A stretch of DNA of 64,000 nucleotides, taken from contig CAJMRL010000001.1 of the NCBI GenBank assembly GCA_905215805.1, forward strand, positions 124,001 through 188,000. The letters are read 5' to 3'. Below, in pieces: positions 1-7,026 of the stretch (position 1 is its first letter; every line of letters begins with the position of its first letter). Made by a program: the position numbers and the translations under genes. The stretch comes from an uncultured bacterium (GTDB taxonomy: Bacteria; Bacillota; Clostridia; UBA1381). The notes beneath the pieces were generated by a model. The model was given only the letters and a program-made list of their open reading frames with translations, did not search any database and was not told the origin of the DNA.

Positions 1-476
1 AGAAAGTTTATGCTCCCGTACCAGATAAGGCGCTGATCTATAACCGTGAACTTTTGATGTATACCGGATCTTGTGCGTATCGTGAACCCGCTGCTTTTGA
101 GCATAGCTATGCATTCCTCTGCACGGCGGCACACCATCTCATTCTTATTGTCCTCGGGCGGTCGGGTCATAATTGTGATTTCACCGACAGCTGGGGCCAG
201 CAACGGAATCAGCTTCGCAAGCGTCCTTTTTGAAACAAACGGACTTACAAGCAGCACTTCATGCTTGGCAGACAGTATATCGGCTATGAAAACATCAAGG
301 AAATTGTTATTGTCAAAAATACTGCTGACACTTTCGGCAACGCCTTCGCACCGTGTCATATATCCGATAGAGCTGTAGCCTTTGAGCCGCTTTTGATACA
401 TTTTTTCAAGCATAGGAACATGAATATCTATGTAGTCATATATTCTTACGTAAGATTTGCCCGCTATTTCAAGCAT
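1..476 (-). CDS. PLD-like domain fragment of a TOTE-type helicase, 5'-truncated and running off the window
   Basis: The minus strand reads open from a Met at 476 (or an in-frame Met at 518) through the window edge, about 158 codons. The last visible residues form a phospholipase-D HKD half-motif, H-x-K-x4-D followed by WYGSIN. From memory of the family, the first part (IYDYIDIHVPMLEKMYQKRL) matches the stretch that joins the helicase motor to the C-terminal PLD domain in TOTE conflict-system proteins. No helicase motor lies upstream, because a divergent gene starts at 542. I infer a remnant that lost its 5' part, or a stand-alone PLD protein derived from one. Neither Met has a clear ribosome site, which favours decay. 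Confidence 0.6.
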   Translation of the reverse strand, partial: MLEIAGKSYVRIYDYIDIHVPMLEKMYQKRLKGYSSIGYMTRCEGVAESVSSIFDNNNFLDVFIADILSAKHEVLLVSPFVSKRTLAKLIPLLAPAVGEITIMTRPPEDNKNEMVCRRAEECIAMLKSSGFTIRTRSGIHQKFTVIDQRLIWYGSINF

Positions 477-481
477 TGATA

Positions 482-510
482 TTGAATTATATTCATTACT
501 GTGGTAAAAT
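482..510 (+). promoter_or_regulatory. Promoter of the BRO-family gene
   Basis: TTGAAT (482-487), a 17-base spacer and TAAAAT (505-510) make a good vegetative promoter 31 bases before the ATG at 542. Confidence 0.55.
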
Positions 511-541
511 AAGAGCATAAAATAAAGTGAGGGAGCGCGTC

Positions 542-1402
542 ATGGATAAGGATAGTACGATACATATTTATGAAGATCAAAAGATACGAACCGCATGGGA
601 TGAGGAGCGTGAAGAATGGTATTTTTCCATTGTTGATGTAGTGGCAGTTTTAACAGAAAGCAAGGATGCTACTGCTTATTGGCGTAAGTTGAAACAGCGT
701 TTAAAGGCAGAAGGTAATGAAAGCGTGACAAATTGTCACGGTTTGAAAATGAGAGCGGCAGACGGCAAAATGAGAATGACTGATGTTGCCGATACTGCCG
801 GGATACTGCGTATAATTCAATCCATACCATCGCCAAAAGCGGAGCCGTTCAAATTGTGGTTAGCGGAGGTAGGCAGAGAACGAATCGATGAAACTATCGA
901 TCCCGAGCTGACTATAGACCGAGCACTGGAGACTTATTTGAAAAAGGGCTATACCCGTGAATGGATAAATCAACGCTTACAGGCTATTCAGGTCCGCAAG
1001 GAGCTGAAGGACGAATGGGATCGACGCGGAGTGAAAAAGGGACGCGAGTATGCCATACTCACAGATGAGATCACAAAAGCATGGTCAGGTATGAAAACAC
1101 GCGAATATAAAAATCTGAAAGGCTTGACAAAAGAAAATTTACGGGACAACATGAGCACCCTTGAGCTTGTCCTGAATATGTTGGCAGAGGCGACCACAAC
1201 AGAGATATCGAAAAATACAGCTCCAACCACCTTCAAGGAGAATTTGGAGACTGCACGCAGCGGCGGCGAAGCTGCCGGGGTTGCCCGACGGGAAGTGGAG
1301 AAACGAACCGGTAGACCTGTGATCACATCAAAAAATGCCGCGCAGCTTAACGAGATCGTTACCGGCATGATAGAGGGGATAGCGCATGATGAGGATGAAT
1401 GA
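542..1402 (+). CDS. BRO-N domain protein, DinD/phage-antirepressor-like
   Basis: A 286-residue soluble protein. Residues about 8-105 show the BRO-N pattern: IRTAWDEEREEWYFSIVDVV, then a YWRKLKQRL helix and TDVADTAGILRIIQSIPSPK. The C-terminal half (GREYAILTDEITKAWSGM, then a basic tail) resembles DinD, the DNA-damage-inducible protein, and clostridial phage antirepressors. Family knowledge says BRO-N binds DNA or nucleoprotein; the exact role here is not visible. I chose the ATG at 542 because GAGGGAG (529-535) lies 6 bases upstream; a GTG at 527 in the same frame overlaps that site. It is a single-gene unit with its own promoter and a hairpin terminator at 1507-1548, as expected for a prophage or mobile-element accessory gene. 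Confidence 0.8.
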   Translation: MDKDSTIHIYEDQKIRTAWDEEREEWYFSIVDVVAVLTESKDATAYWRKLKQRLKAEGNESVTNCHGLKMRAADGKMRMTDVADTAGILRIIQSIPSPKAEPFKLWLAEVGRERIDETIDPELTIDRALETYLKKGYTREWINQRLQAIQVRKELKDEWDRRGVKKGREYAILTDEITKAWSGMKTREYKNLKGLTKENLRDNMSTLELVLNMLAEATTTEISKNTAPTTFKENLETARSGGEAAGVARREVEKRTGRPVITSKNAAQLNEIVTGMIEGIAHDEDE

Positions 1403-1506
1403 CAGCAGAATATACCGCTGTCATTTTATCCGCACCACCACGCTACAGCACCCATCGATCCACACGAGTTCGCCTTTGTACAAATGTGTTTCACCACAAA
1501 AATATA

Positions 1507-1548
1507 ATCCGAACTTTTCTCTTATCGGAGACGGGTTCGGATTTTTGT
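1507..1548 (+). terminator. Terminator after the BRO-family gene
   Basis: CCGAAC (1509-1514) pairs with GTTCGG (1535-1540) and is followed by ATTTTTGTTTT. It lies about 105 bases past the stop of the BRO gene; nothing coding is seen between. Confidence 0.55.
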
Positions 1549-1567
1549 TTTGGCTCGATAATATCTG

Positions 1568-1614
1568 ACAGTAAAAACCGGCGGTGTCGCTCATTGATAC
1601 CGCCGGTTTACTGT
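1568..1614 (-). terminator. Strong hairpin terminator facing the small minus-strand gene
   Basis: A near-perfect stem, ACAGTAAA..CCGGCGGT paired with ACCGCCGG.TTTACTGT, loop about 13 bases. Read on the minus strand it ends in a T-rich arm and lies 9 bases after the stop codon of the short ORF ending at 1623, so it probably ends that transcript. Confidence 0.55.
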
Positions 1615-1622
1615 ATTTATCA

Positions 1623-1724
1623 TCATTTTATATTTTGTTTCAGTTTCCATTCCTCAAACTCTTTTTTACCTTCCTCGCTCTCGAAAAACTTTTGTATCTC
1701 CGGCAGCAGGCACCGGGCGAGCAT
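1623..1724 (-). CDS. Short conserved-looking acidic/basic peptide (33 aa) or 3' remnant
   Basis: A minus-strand frame is open from 1799 to the stop at 1623. From the only in-frame Met it gives 33 residues, MLARCLLPEIQKFFESEEGK then a Glu/Lys-rich tail. The frame continues upstream for 25 codons without an ATG, GTG or TTG, so either the start has decayed or this is the end of a truncated gene. Small proteins with a similar 'LARCLLPEIQKFFES' core occur, from memory, in clostridial mobile elements; I cannot name the family. A strong terminator follows directly, which supports past expression. The rest of this gap (1403-1905) shows only the two hairpins. Confidence 0.35.
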   Translation of the reverse strand: MLARCLLPEIQKFFESEEGKKEFEEWKLKQNIK

Positions 1725-1905
1725 ATCTATATCGCTTTGGGAGACCTCTTGATTATGTATTATCTCAGTCTTTGAGTTATCAGTATAAAAATCTTCCTTT
1801 CATCTTGGATTTTGTGGTCATTTAGAAACCCGATTTTAGGGAAAGTAATGTAACTACACAAGCCCTATGCATCAGGCGCTAAAAATCGTTGGTTTTATGC
1901 GGTTT

Positions 1906-2322
1906 TCAATCCTCTAAATGACCACGTTTAAGCTCTCTGTATTTACGTTCATTCCTGGCCTTTTTCTTTCTTCGCTCACTCTTTGAACATTCTAAACAAT
2001 ATTTTGCCCTGTTGGACTTTGCAATAAATGCTTTGCCACATATGGTACAGCGTTTTCTGTTAAGCGGTTTTATGATCTCCGCTAACAGCGTTTCATCTTG
2101 TGGCAGTATCGCTTGTCTGAACCACTTGCATATGACAGAGCATGAGTTTATCTGTGCGCAGTCACAGTTTAAGATTATACACTCACCATTTGCATAATTG
2201 CAACAAAGCCTTTTGATCATCGCAGAGGCTTTGTTTTTCTGCCCCGGAGTCATGCGCGGCAAAGAACCGTTTTTATCACGCTCTATATTGAGTAGTTTAT
2301 TTATAACAGTACCTCCTTTCAT
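1906..2322 (-). CDS. Cysteine-rich VLP-type mobile-element protein
   Basis: About 132-138 residues. The segment RLCCNYANGECIILNCDCAQ followed by SCSVICKWFRQAILP matches the Cys-rich VLP domain of clostridial integrative elements. A second four-Cys cluster (RCTICGKAF ... YCLECSKSE) looks like a small zinc ribbon, and the tail is Lys/Arg-rich, so nucleic-acid binding is likely (inference). The start is odd. A -10 box TATAAT (minus, 2334-2329) would start the transcript at or near the ATG at 2322. AGGAGGT (2317-2311) lies inside the frame and points 6 bases on to an ATA codon at 2304. The true start may therefore be AUA at 2304 or the Met at residue 30 (numbered from an upstream Met at 2340). 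Confidence 0.7.
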   Translation of the reverse strand: MKGGTVINKLLNIERDKNGSLPRMTPGQKNKASAMIKRLCCNYANGECIILNCDCAQINSCSVICKWFRQAILPQDETLLAEIIKPLNRKRCTICGKAFIAKSNRAKYCLECSKSERRKKKARNERKYRELKRGHLED

Positions 2323-2400
2323 ACTGTCATTATACCACATTTATTAAATCATATCGCTATACTGCATCATGGCATTTTAAGCTGCGTATTTCAAAAAATA

Positions 2401-2429
2401 TTGCATATCTGCACAGGATATGGTATAAT
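2401..2429 (+). promoter_or_regulatory. Promoter of the broken XRE regulator
   Basis: TTGCAT (2401-2406), 17 bases, TATAAT (2424-2429). It lies 22 bases before the ATG at 2451, with AGGAG at 2438-2442 as ribosome site. Confidence 0.6.
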
Positions 2430-2450
2430 GTGATCATAGGAGTTGATCGT

Positions 2451-3263
2451 ATGTATTTGCCGGGAACACCGGGAGAAATTATAGGTGATTTAAGAACAGC
2501 ACGCGGTTTATCGAAAAAGCAGCTTAGCGAAATAACAGGGATAGTGCCGTCACAGCTAAGCCGTATATAAAACGGAAAAATCAAGAATATAAGCAGTGAT
2601 ATTCTTATAGAGCTGGCGCGAGCGCTGAATGTGTCCACGGACTATATTCTTGGTCTGACTACAATAAGAGAACCCAAAAATCACGATATAAGCGAGCTGG
2701 GGCTGTCGAATGACGCAGTTAAAGTAATTCTGTCGGGAAATATAGATATGGATGTCCTAAACTGTCTGATTGAACACGAGCGTTTTCCGTATCTGTTATA
2801 TCTGATAAAATCTTATTTCTCCGATAGTATCGCTGCCGGTATAGTAAGCAGAAATGAGATCATAGATCTTGCCGCTGCTGAGCTGAGTGAGTTTTACAAA
2901 AATTATGATAAAGATAAAAGTGAGATCAAAAAGGACATCAAAGCCCTTAAAGCACAGAAAATAGGGAATCATGAGGCGGAATCGGAGAAGATAAAGAACA
3001 CATTTCTTACTATTCTGAGGGATATTAAAAAGAGTATCAGTAGTGGGACTAAAACAGATTCGGTAACATCGGAGCATTTCAAGCAAATAAAGGACGAACT
3101 AAAGGATAAGCCTGCAAGCGAAGTGACGGCAGATATTATTGCCGAAGCTGTGACAGGTATGTTAGGACAGGTCGCCCAAGTAGATGATGAAAAATTGGAA
3201 AAGCTGCAAGGCTCGGTAAAAGAGATTTTAGGGATTTTAGCAGAGGGAAATAGTGATGGATGA
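2451..3263 (+). pseudogene. XRE-family HTH regulator interrupted by one in-frame TAA
   Basis: Starting at ATG 2451 with a good promoter and ribosome site, the frame encodes a classic XRE HTH (GEIIGDLRTARGLSKKQLSE ... SQLSRI). It meets TAA at 2568-2570 (codon 40), then continues open as NGKIKNISSDILIELARALN, VSTDYILGL and on to a 271-codon end. In XRE proteins this spot is usually 'SRIENGK', so a single GAA-to-TAA change explains the break. The C-terminal two thirds are helical and Lys/Glu-rich with no recognised fold. A GTG at 2631 could restart translation, but the product would lack most of the HTH. The gene overlaps the following GNAT start by 8 bases, so the break may also affect translational coupling. 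Confidence 0.75.
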
Positions 3264-3726
3264 CATGAAATATGTAAAGGCTGAAATAGAGGATGCCGAA
3301 ACAGTATTTAAGATGGTGAAAGATACGATAATTTCAATATATCCTAAATATTATCCTAAAGAGGTCGTGGATTTCTTTTGTGACCTGCACAGCAAAGAGC
3401 GTATCGCAAATGACATCATTGACGGTAATGTAAGACTGCTTATGATAGGCGATATACCGGTCGGCACGGGCAGCTATAAGGAGGACCATATCACAAGGCT
3501 ATATGTATCTCCTGATTATCGAGGAAAAGGTTACGGCACATTTATTATGGATAAGCTTGAGGATGAGATTGCGCAAAAATATGACACCGTAAGTTTAGAT
3601 GCTTCACTTCCTGCAAGTATCATATACGAGCATCGCGGATATAAAACTGTGAAACATGAACGATGGGAGTGCGAAAACGGGGTCATGTTGGTATATGAGA
3701 TAATGGAGAAAAAGGTGAGGAAATGA
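3256..3726 (+). CDS. GNAT family N-acetyltransferase
   Basis: 156 residues, normal for a single GNAT domain. The acetyl-CoA loop is seen as ITRLYVSPDYRGKGYGTFIM (around residues 80-98), followed by the usual SLDAS-LPASIIYEHRGY strand-helix end. The substrate is unknown. The ATG at 3256 was chosen over the GTG at 3253; AGAGGG lies upstream, and the start overlaps the 3' end of the broken XRE gene. The stop overlaps the next start (ATGA), so it is translationally coupled with the CAT-like gene. It is the first of an array of small, same-strand, apparently promoterless enzyme genes. Confidence 0.85.
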   Translation: MDDMKYVKAEIEDAETVFKMVKDTIISIYPKYYPKEVVDFFCDLHSKERIANDIIDGNVRLLMIGDIPVGTGSYKEDHITRLYVSPDYRGKGYGTFIMDKLEDEIAQKYDTVSLDASLPASIIYEHRGYKTVKHERWECENGVMLVYEIMEKKVRK

Positions 3727-4349
3727 ACAGCTATAAAGTAATAGACGAAAAGGATTGGAAACGTGCAATGCACTGCGCTGTGTTTAGAGATTGTATTGAG
3801 CCTGCATTCTGTGTAACATTTGAGCTGGATATAACTAATTTTTTGAAAAAGATAAGAAAACAGAACTATTCGTTTACCATGGCATTGGTCTTTGTAGTAT
3901 CAAAATGCGCAAATAAGATAGAGGAATTTCGGTATCGCTTTCTTGACGGAAAAGTAGTGCTGTTCGATAAAATAGATACTGCGTTTACATATCTTGATAA
4001 GGAAACAGAGTTGTTCAAGGTCCTAAATGTTCCTATGAAGGATACAATGGAAGAGTATGTTGCGCTGGCTGTAAAGACGGCAACCGAACAGAAGGAATAT
4101 TTTACAGGACCGCTCGGAAACGACATGTTTCAGTTTTCGCCTATGCCGTGGGTATCATATACGCATATATCGCATACCAATTCCGGCAAAAAGGATAATG
4201 CGACGCCGCTTTTTGATTGGGGAAAATATTTTGAACGTGACGGAAAGATGCTTCTTCCGTTTTCCGTACAGGCGCACCATTCATTTGTGGACGGATTGCA
4301 TATAGGAAAGCTTGCAGATAAGGTGCAGAGATTTTTGAATGAGTATTGA
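3723..4349 (+). CDS. CatA-like chloramphenicol O-acetyltransferase family protein
   Basis: 208 residues, close to the 210-220 of type-A chloramphenicol acetyltransferases. The catalytic HHxxxDG motif is intact (HHSFVDG, about residues 185-191), as are the FSPMPWVSYTH region and the substrate-side FTYLDKETELFKV segment. Members acetylate chloramphenicol with acetyl-CoA in the cytoplasm as a trimer. This is a divergent member, so resistance is possible but not shown, and other hydroxylated substrates are possible. It overlaps the GNAT gene by four bases and has no promoter of its own. Confidence 0.8.
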   Translation: MNSYKVIDEKDWKRAMHCAVFRDCIEPAFCVTFELDITNFLKKIRKQNYSFTMALVFVVSKCANKIEEFRYRFLDGKVVLFDKIDTAFTYLDKETELFKVLNVPMKDTMEEYVALAVKTATEQKEYFTGPLGNDMFQFSPMPWVSYTHISHTNSGKKDNATPLFDWGKYFERDGKMLLPFSVQAHHSFVDGLHIGKLADKVQRFLNEY

Positions 4350-4370
4350 ACAAATTGGAGGATATATAAA

Positions 4371-4970
4371 ATGGCTGAAGTATACAAATTTAAAGTAAAA
4401 CTATGTGAATTAGAAGAAAAAATATGGAGAGATATTGAAATATCTTCGTTATCGACCGTGTCAAAAATGGCATATACTGTACTTGCGGCATTTGGAGCAA
4501 ATGGCAGCCATTTATTTTGCGTCAGGCGTGCAGATGAAATATATGAATTTACGTATGATGACTTTGGAGATGTGGATGAAGATGCAATTGCCCCGAGTAC
4601 GGTCAAGCTTTCAAAGCTAAAGCTCACAGTTGGAGATAAACTTACGATAGAATATGATTACGGAGCAGGATGGCGTTTTGATATGGAGCTTATTTCTGTC
4701 ACAGAGATGCGTCGCGGAGCCGGTACACATTATCCATATATAACTGCCGGAGAAGGATATGGAATTATCGAGGACAGCTTTCCGGGAGTACTGGAAGATT
4801 ATATAGAGCAAACAGATAAGACCGGTGATATGCCTATGGTCTATTCTTCATATGAAGATAAAGAAAAAGAATGGGATTATAGGAGATTTGATTTGAAGCT
4901 CACAAATATGCTCTTAAAATATGATATTGATTCTATAAAAGAAGCATACGAGGGTGAATATGAGGATTGA
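4371..4970 (+). CDS. Plasmid pRiA4b ORF-3-like protein
   Basis: 199 residues. The hallmark is KLTIEYDYGAGWRFDMELI (about residues 88-106), the 'Y-D-G-W-h-h' core of the pRiA4b ORF-3 / IS1096 TnpR-like family, preceded by the VYKFKVKLCELEEKIWRDIE strand pair. Function is unknown in the family, which is often carried by mobile or plasmid DNA. A good ribosome site (TTGGAGG) precedes the ATG at 4371. It sits 21 bases after the CAT-like gene on the same strand and 3 bases before the next gene. Confidence 0.75.
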   Translation: MAEVYKFKVKLCELEEKIWRDIEISSLSTVSKMAYTVLAAFGANGSHLFCVRRADEIYEFTYDDFGDVDEDAIAPSTVKLSKLKLTVGDKLTIEYDYGAGWRFDMELISVTEMRRGAGTHYPYITAGEGYGIIEDSFPGVLEDYIEQTDKTGDMPMVYSSYEDKEKEWDYRRFDLKLTNMLLKYDIDSIKEAYEGEYED

Positions 4971-4973
4971 GCA

Positions 4974-5567
4974 GTGAACAGAAATATCAAAGCAATAACC
5001 GATTTTATTTTTGTGGAGGATGAGCCGCAGCGATCCGATGTGATAATGGTGGTTGGCGGTTCGCATCCGGAAGCAGCAGAAACTGCGGCGGAACTGTGGA
5101 AACAGGGATATGCACCGATAATAATGATAGGCGGAGGTGTAATCATTAAAACAGGCAGATTTGCCGGGAGCCGTTCTAAACAGGATATATACAACGGGGA
5201 TTATGCCGATGAATGTGAGTTTTACACCGATGTGCTTGTGAAGAACGGCGTGCCGAAAGAAGTTATTTTAGGTGAAAACAAATCTTCATTCACAAAAGAA
5301 AATGCGATTTATGCGAGAAAGCTGGCCGATGAAAACGGATTGAATATTCGTAAGGCGATACTTATATGCAAAGCATTTCATGCAAGACGGTGTCTGCTGT
5401 TTTATCAATTCGCATTCCCTAATACGGAATTTTATGTTAAGACATTTGAGGGGTTAGGCATCAATAAGGATAACTGGCATTTGTCTGAATACGGAGTGAA
5501 AAGAGTTCTTGGGGAATTGAAGCGCTGCGGAGAACAAATTGACTTTACAAAATTGACGAGGAAATAG
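4974..5567 (+). CDS. DUF218 (YdcF/SanA-type) domain protein
   Basis: 197 residues with a GTG start at 4974, 3 bases after the previous stop. The DUF218 pattern is visible: ADVIMVVGG-like first strand (SDVIMVVGGSHPEAAETAAE), GYAPIIMIGGG, a 'KNGVPKEVILGENKSSFTKENA' helix-loop and AILICKAFHARRC. Many relatives have a membrane anchor and act at the envelope; this one has none and is probably cytoplasmic. Its reaction is not known. It is part of the small-gene array. Confidence 0.75.
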   Translation: MNRNIKAITDFIFVEDEPQRSDVIMVVGGSHPEAAETAAELWKQGYAPIIMIGGGVIIKTGRFAGSRSKQDIYNGDYADECEFYTDVLVKNGVPKEVILGENKSSFTKENAIYARKLADENGLNIRKAILICKAFHARRCLLFYQFAFPNTEFYVKTFEGLGINKDNWHLSEYGVKRVLGELKRCGEQIDFTKLTRK

Positions 5568-5568
5568 A

Positions 5569-6090
5569 ATGAAAAAGTTATATCTGATAGGCGGCACGAT
5601 GGGCATCGGTAAGACGACTGTGTGCCAATGGCTGAAATTAAAATTAAACAACAGCGTATTTCTTGATGGTGACTGGTGTTGGGATGCGAATCCTTTCCGG
5701 GTCACAGAAGAGACAAAGCAGATGGTGATGCAAAACATTTGTTTTCTGCTCAATCAGTTTATACACTGCTCGGTCTATGATAATATCATATTTTGCTGGG
5801 TAATGCATGAGCAGTCTATCATAGACAATATCAAAAAAAATATCGATAGTGCAAAATGTGATATAAGGTCGATCTCGCTTATGTGCAGCCCCGAAACGCT
5901 TCGCACCCGGCTTGAGCGTGATGTTGCAAAAGGGCTGCGCACAGCTGATGTGGTTGAGCGAAGCATAAAACGACTGCCGCTTTATGCTGAGTTGGATACA
6001 CAAAAGCTCAATACCGATGATATGAGCATAGACGGAATTGCTGATATGATAATAGAAATATGCATGGGGACAGGTAAATATGAGCAATAA
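5569..6090 (+). CDS. P-loop nucleoside/nucleotide kinase-like protein
   Basis: 173 residues. The Walker A motif GGTMGIGKTT occupies residues 8-17, followed by VFLDGDWCWD, the usual substrate-side acidic stretch of small AAA_18/AAA_33-type kinases. CSPETLRTRLERDVAKGLRT resembles the lid with arginines. It starts 1 base after the previous stop with GAGG upstream, so it is co-translated with the DUF218 gene. The substrate is unknown; a nucleoside or small phospho-acceptor is plausible. The same order, kinase-like then NUDIX, recurs at 14403-15156 in a decayed form. Confidence 0.75.
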   Translation: MKKLYLIGGTMGIGKTTVCQWLKLKLNNSVFLDGDWCWDANPFRVTEETKQMVMQNICFLLNQFIHCSVYDNIIFCWVMHEQSIIDNIKKNIDSAKCDIRSISLMCSPETLRTRLERDVAKGLRTADVVERSIKRLPLYAELDTQKLNTDDMSIDGIADMIIEICMGTGKYEQ

Positions 6091-6092
6091 AG

Positions 6093-6170
6093 ATTTATGA
6101 CTGCGGATTCACAAAAGAAAACAATTGGTTTTATTATCGTGCTGCAGTACAGGTTAGGAGTTTAAAATGA
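6093..6170 (+). pseudogene. 5' fragment of a NUDIX hydrolase gene without start codon
   Basis: The frame reads IYDCGFTKENNWFYYRAA and then stops at 6168-6170. This is almost identical to residues 2-18 of the intact NUDIX protein at 14674 (YDCGFTKENNWFRYRAA), and the leader GAGCAATAA is shared too. The position of the ATG is now ATT, and the frame leaves the NUDIX sequence after about 20 codons. It fills the gap between the kinase-like gene and the methyltransferase gene, showing that a NUDIX gene once stood here and was deleted to a stub. Confidence 0.7.
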
Positions 6171-6826
6171 AACATATAGCTGCATTTATACCGGAGGAAT
6201 ATGACAGGAAGATCAAACAGACATTGCCGTACTGTGAGGAATTTTATAAGCAAATAGCTGATGTGGTCAAGTGCTTATATACAGGAAAAGTATCGTGGCT
6301 TGATGTGGGCTGTGGCACGGGCAAAATGGCTGAGCTTAGCTCAGACCTTGCGGACAGACTTGTGCTATGCGATAATTCTTCTGATATGCTTGATATTGCA
6401 AAGAAACGCGTTATATCGTCAAGTGTGGAATTTGTGTTAAAGTCTGTGCAGGAATTGGAATACAAAAACGAATTCGATGTTGTAACGGCAGTGCAGGTAT
6501 TTCATTATCTTACGGCAGATGAACGCAGAAAGGTGGTCGGCAAATGCTGTGATGCCTTAAGACCGAGCGGCATATTTATAACGTTCGAGAATTTTGCTCC
6601 CGATACAGAGTTCGGAACAGAGTTAAGTCTAAAACGATGGATGAAGTATCAGAAAGAGCATGGCAGAATAGAATCGGAGGTCAATACGCATATCTCAAGG
6701 TACGGCAAGGATTATTTTCCTATTACGATAAATGAGCATAAAAGGCTTATGAGAGAATGCGGGTTCAAGGCCGTTGAGCTGCTGTGGTGTTCCTATATGC
6801 AGGCAGGACTAATTGGGGTCAAGTAG
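6167..6826 (+). CDS. Class I SAM-dependent methyltransferase
   Basis: 219 residues. Motif I is WLDVGCGTGK (about residues 44-53), with motif II acidic residue in LVLCDNSSDML, motif III near VEFVLKSVQEL and motif IV in FDVVTAVQVFHYL. The C-terminal region is longer than the minimal fold (TFENFAPDTEFGTELSLKRW), as in small-molecule or tRNA-cmo5U-like methyltransferases. The acceptor is unknown. GTTAGGAG lies 6-7 bases upstream of the ATG. A short decayed copy of its middle part is found at 11917-11970. Confidence 0.8.
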   Translation: MKHIAAFIPEEYDRKIKQTLPYCEEFYKQIADVVKCLYTGKVSWLDVGCGTGKMAELSSDLADRLVLCDNSSDMLDIAKKRVISSSVEFVLKSVQELEYKNEFDVVTAVQVFHYLTADERRKVVGKCCDALRPSGIFITFENFAPDTEFGTELSLKRWMKYQKEHGRIESEVNTHISRYGKDYFPITINEHKRLMRECGFKAVELLWCSYMQAGLIGVK

Positions 6827-6853
6827 GCACGATATGAGTAATTCAGCAGAGTA

Positions 6854-6955
6854 GCAAGCACAGCAAAATGGTACCATTGTGCGAAAATCAAATTTTCGTT
6901 GCTTGCTATTTTTGAAGAATGGCAAGCACAGCAAGTGTAGCCACACTTGCGAAAA
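6854..6955 (+). repeat. Two tandem copies of a structured hairpin repeat
   Basis: GCAAGCACAGCAA occurs at 6854-6866 and again at 6922-6934, 68 bases apart. Each copy continues with a different inverted repeat (AATGGTACCATT in the first, AAGTGTagccACACTT in the second) and then GCGAAAAT. In the first copy CGAAAAT/ATTTTCG and GCAAGCA/TGCTTGC also pair, so it could fold into a three-way junction. The different but still self-complementary inner arms suggest that the structure is conserved. Its function is unknown; it lies directly before the FRG gene. Confidence 0.5.
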
Positions 6956-7026
6956 TTTGATATGGTCTCTTGGGATTATCCCAAACCCTTTTCAAATATA
7001 GAAAGCTTTACAATGGAGATGTTTTT

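Noticed and set aside
73..479. Two plus-strand open frames at the window start
   Set aside because: They are antisense shadows of the PLD-domain frame, which has clear motifs.
1399..1775. Plus-strand frames after the BRO gene
   Set aside because: They run across two terminator hairpins and have no ribosome site.
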